Shown piece after piece: positions 52,335 through 52,593 of a stretch of DNA of 52,593 nt. Source of the stretch: Halieaceae bacterium UBA4452. GTDB lineage: Bacteria > Pseudomonadota > Gammaproteobacteria > Pseudomonadales > Halieaceae. The stretch's first letter is position 1, and each line of letters starts with the position of its first letter. The stretch covers positions 184,504-237,096 of the forward strand of contig DGPA01000026.1 of NCBI GenBank assembly GCA_002389505.1. Reading direction: 5' to 3'. The position numbers were made by a program, and so were the translations under genes. The notes beneath the pieces are model-generated. The model saw only the letters and a program-made list of their open reading frames with translations, did no database searches and was not told the origin of the DNA.

Positions 52335-52521
52335 AATGCCTCCTCTATCGGGCGTTAGTGTAGCAAGTTGACTCGGACTAGGATGACTGGAATCTAAAAA
52401 CAAAAAGAATACTGGTTAACTGCGTCATTATCTGGTAGCGTCCATCGCCCGAAAATGACCGCACAGGTTAGCTGTAACGACCATTGTATCTCTGAGGCTC
52501 ACGGATATTAGGGAAAACGCT

Positions 52522-52593
52522 ATGCCCACAAAAAAGACACTACCAACACCATCGGGTGCCAAGAAAAAAGCGCCCGCTAAAAAAGCTGCCGTC
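52522..52593 (+). CDS. dksA: N-terminus of probable DksA (cut by window edge)
   Basis: Only 24 codons are present: PTKKTLPTPSGAKKKAPAKK follows the start, a lysine/alanine/proline-rich tail. AGGGA lies about seven bases before the ATG. The call rests on position beside sfsA and on the K/A-rich N-terminal extension seen in DksA proteins of related gammaproteobacteria; the diagnostic coiled coil and zinc finger lie beyond the window. DksA binds RNA polymerase and mediates the ppGpp response. Another basic-tailed protein is possible. Confidence 0.65.
   Translation, partial: MPTKKTLPTPSGAKKKAPAKKAAV

Noticed and set aside
1..52593. CRISPR arrays, insertion sequences, prophage genes, tRNA or rRNA genes
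   Set aside because: No regular spaced repeats, transposase or integrase motifs, or tRNA/rRNA signatures were seen on either strand; short tRNA-like elements could still be missed without a covariance search.

Overview
The window reads as an ordinary chromosomal segment of a gammaproteobacterium. I infer a free-living, probably marine, relative of the Pseudomonadales/Cellvibrionales. The basis is gene content and order: cmoA-cmoB; miaB-phoH-ybeY-ybeX-lnt-leuS-lptE-holA; sfsA next to dksA; mpl; rnt; a LapG/LapD adhesin-control system; and an imuA/imuB/dnaE2 mutagenesis set. Base composition is moderately GC-rich by eye (not counted). Coding is dense, with many 1-4 base start/stop overlaps. No stretch over 300 bases lacks a gene. 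I saw no tRNA, rRNA, insertion sequence, phage gene or CRISPR array.

Region 1 (1-10265) is a complete-looking Lap surface-adhesin locus. lapG (periplasmic protease) and lapD (degenerate GGDEF/EAL c-di-GMP receptor) are on the + strand. Facing them on the - strand are a small conserved protein, a short LapA-like adhesin with a TAAG processing site, an atypical LuxR/NarL-type regulator, a membrane fusion protein (LapC) and a type I secretion ABC transporter (LapB). A near-perfect CRP/Vfr-type palindrome lies upstream of the adhesin. No outer-membrane TolC/LapE gene is present, so that part must be elsewhere.

Region 2 (10372-29050) is housekeeping: heme A synthase, an Uup-type ABC-F ATPase, an aromatic/aspartate aminotransferase, cmoA-cmoB (wobble-uridine modification), a divergent Lon protease, a DUF1820 protein, and a long + strand run for tRNA thiomethylation, rRNA maturation, lipoprotein acylation, leucyl-tRNA synthesis, LPS assembly and the replication clamp loader.

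Region 3 (29020-37310) is an SOS mutagenesis district. imuA, imuB and dnaE2 are separate units, each with its own LexA-type operator (CTGT-N8-ACAG in extended dyads). They are interleaved with an OsmC-family gene and a lipocalin gene, and flanked by an MFS exporter divergent from imuA. The dnaE2 operator is the core of a 42-base inverted repeat with perfect 19-base arms, a few bases from the start codon.

Region 4 (37338-52593) is mixed metabolism and envelope: a Prx5-like peroxiredoxin, a small zinc-ribbon-like protein, an EthA-like flavin monooxygenase with an altered fingerprint, argG, pyrC-rnt, a D-aminoacylase-family amidohydrolase, an overlapping operon mpl-RND-ykgJ-LON domain, a predicted pyrophosphate-dependent phosphofructokinase, an M15 peptidase, sfsA, and the first 24 codons of what is probably dksA. 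Start sites were chosen from ribosome-binding sites and family N-termini, and alternatives are noted per gene.
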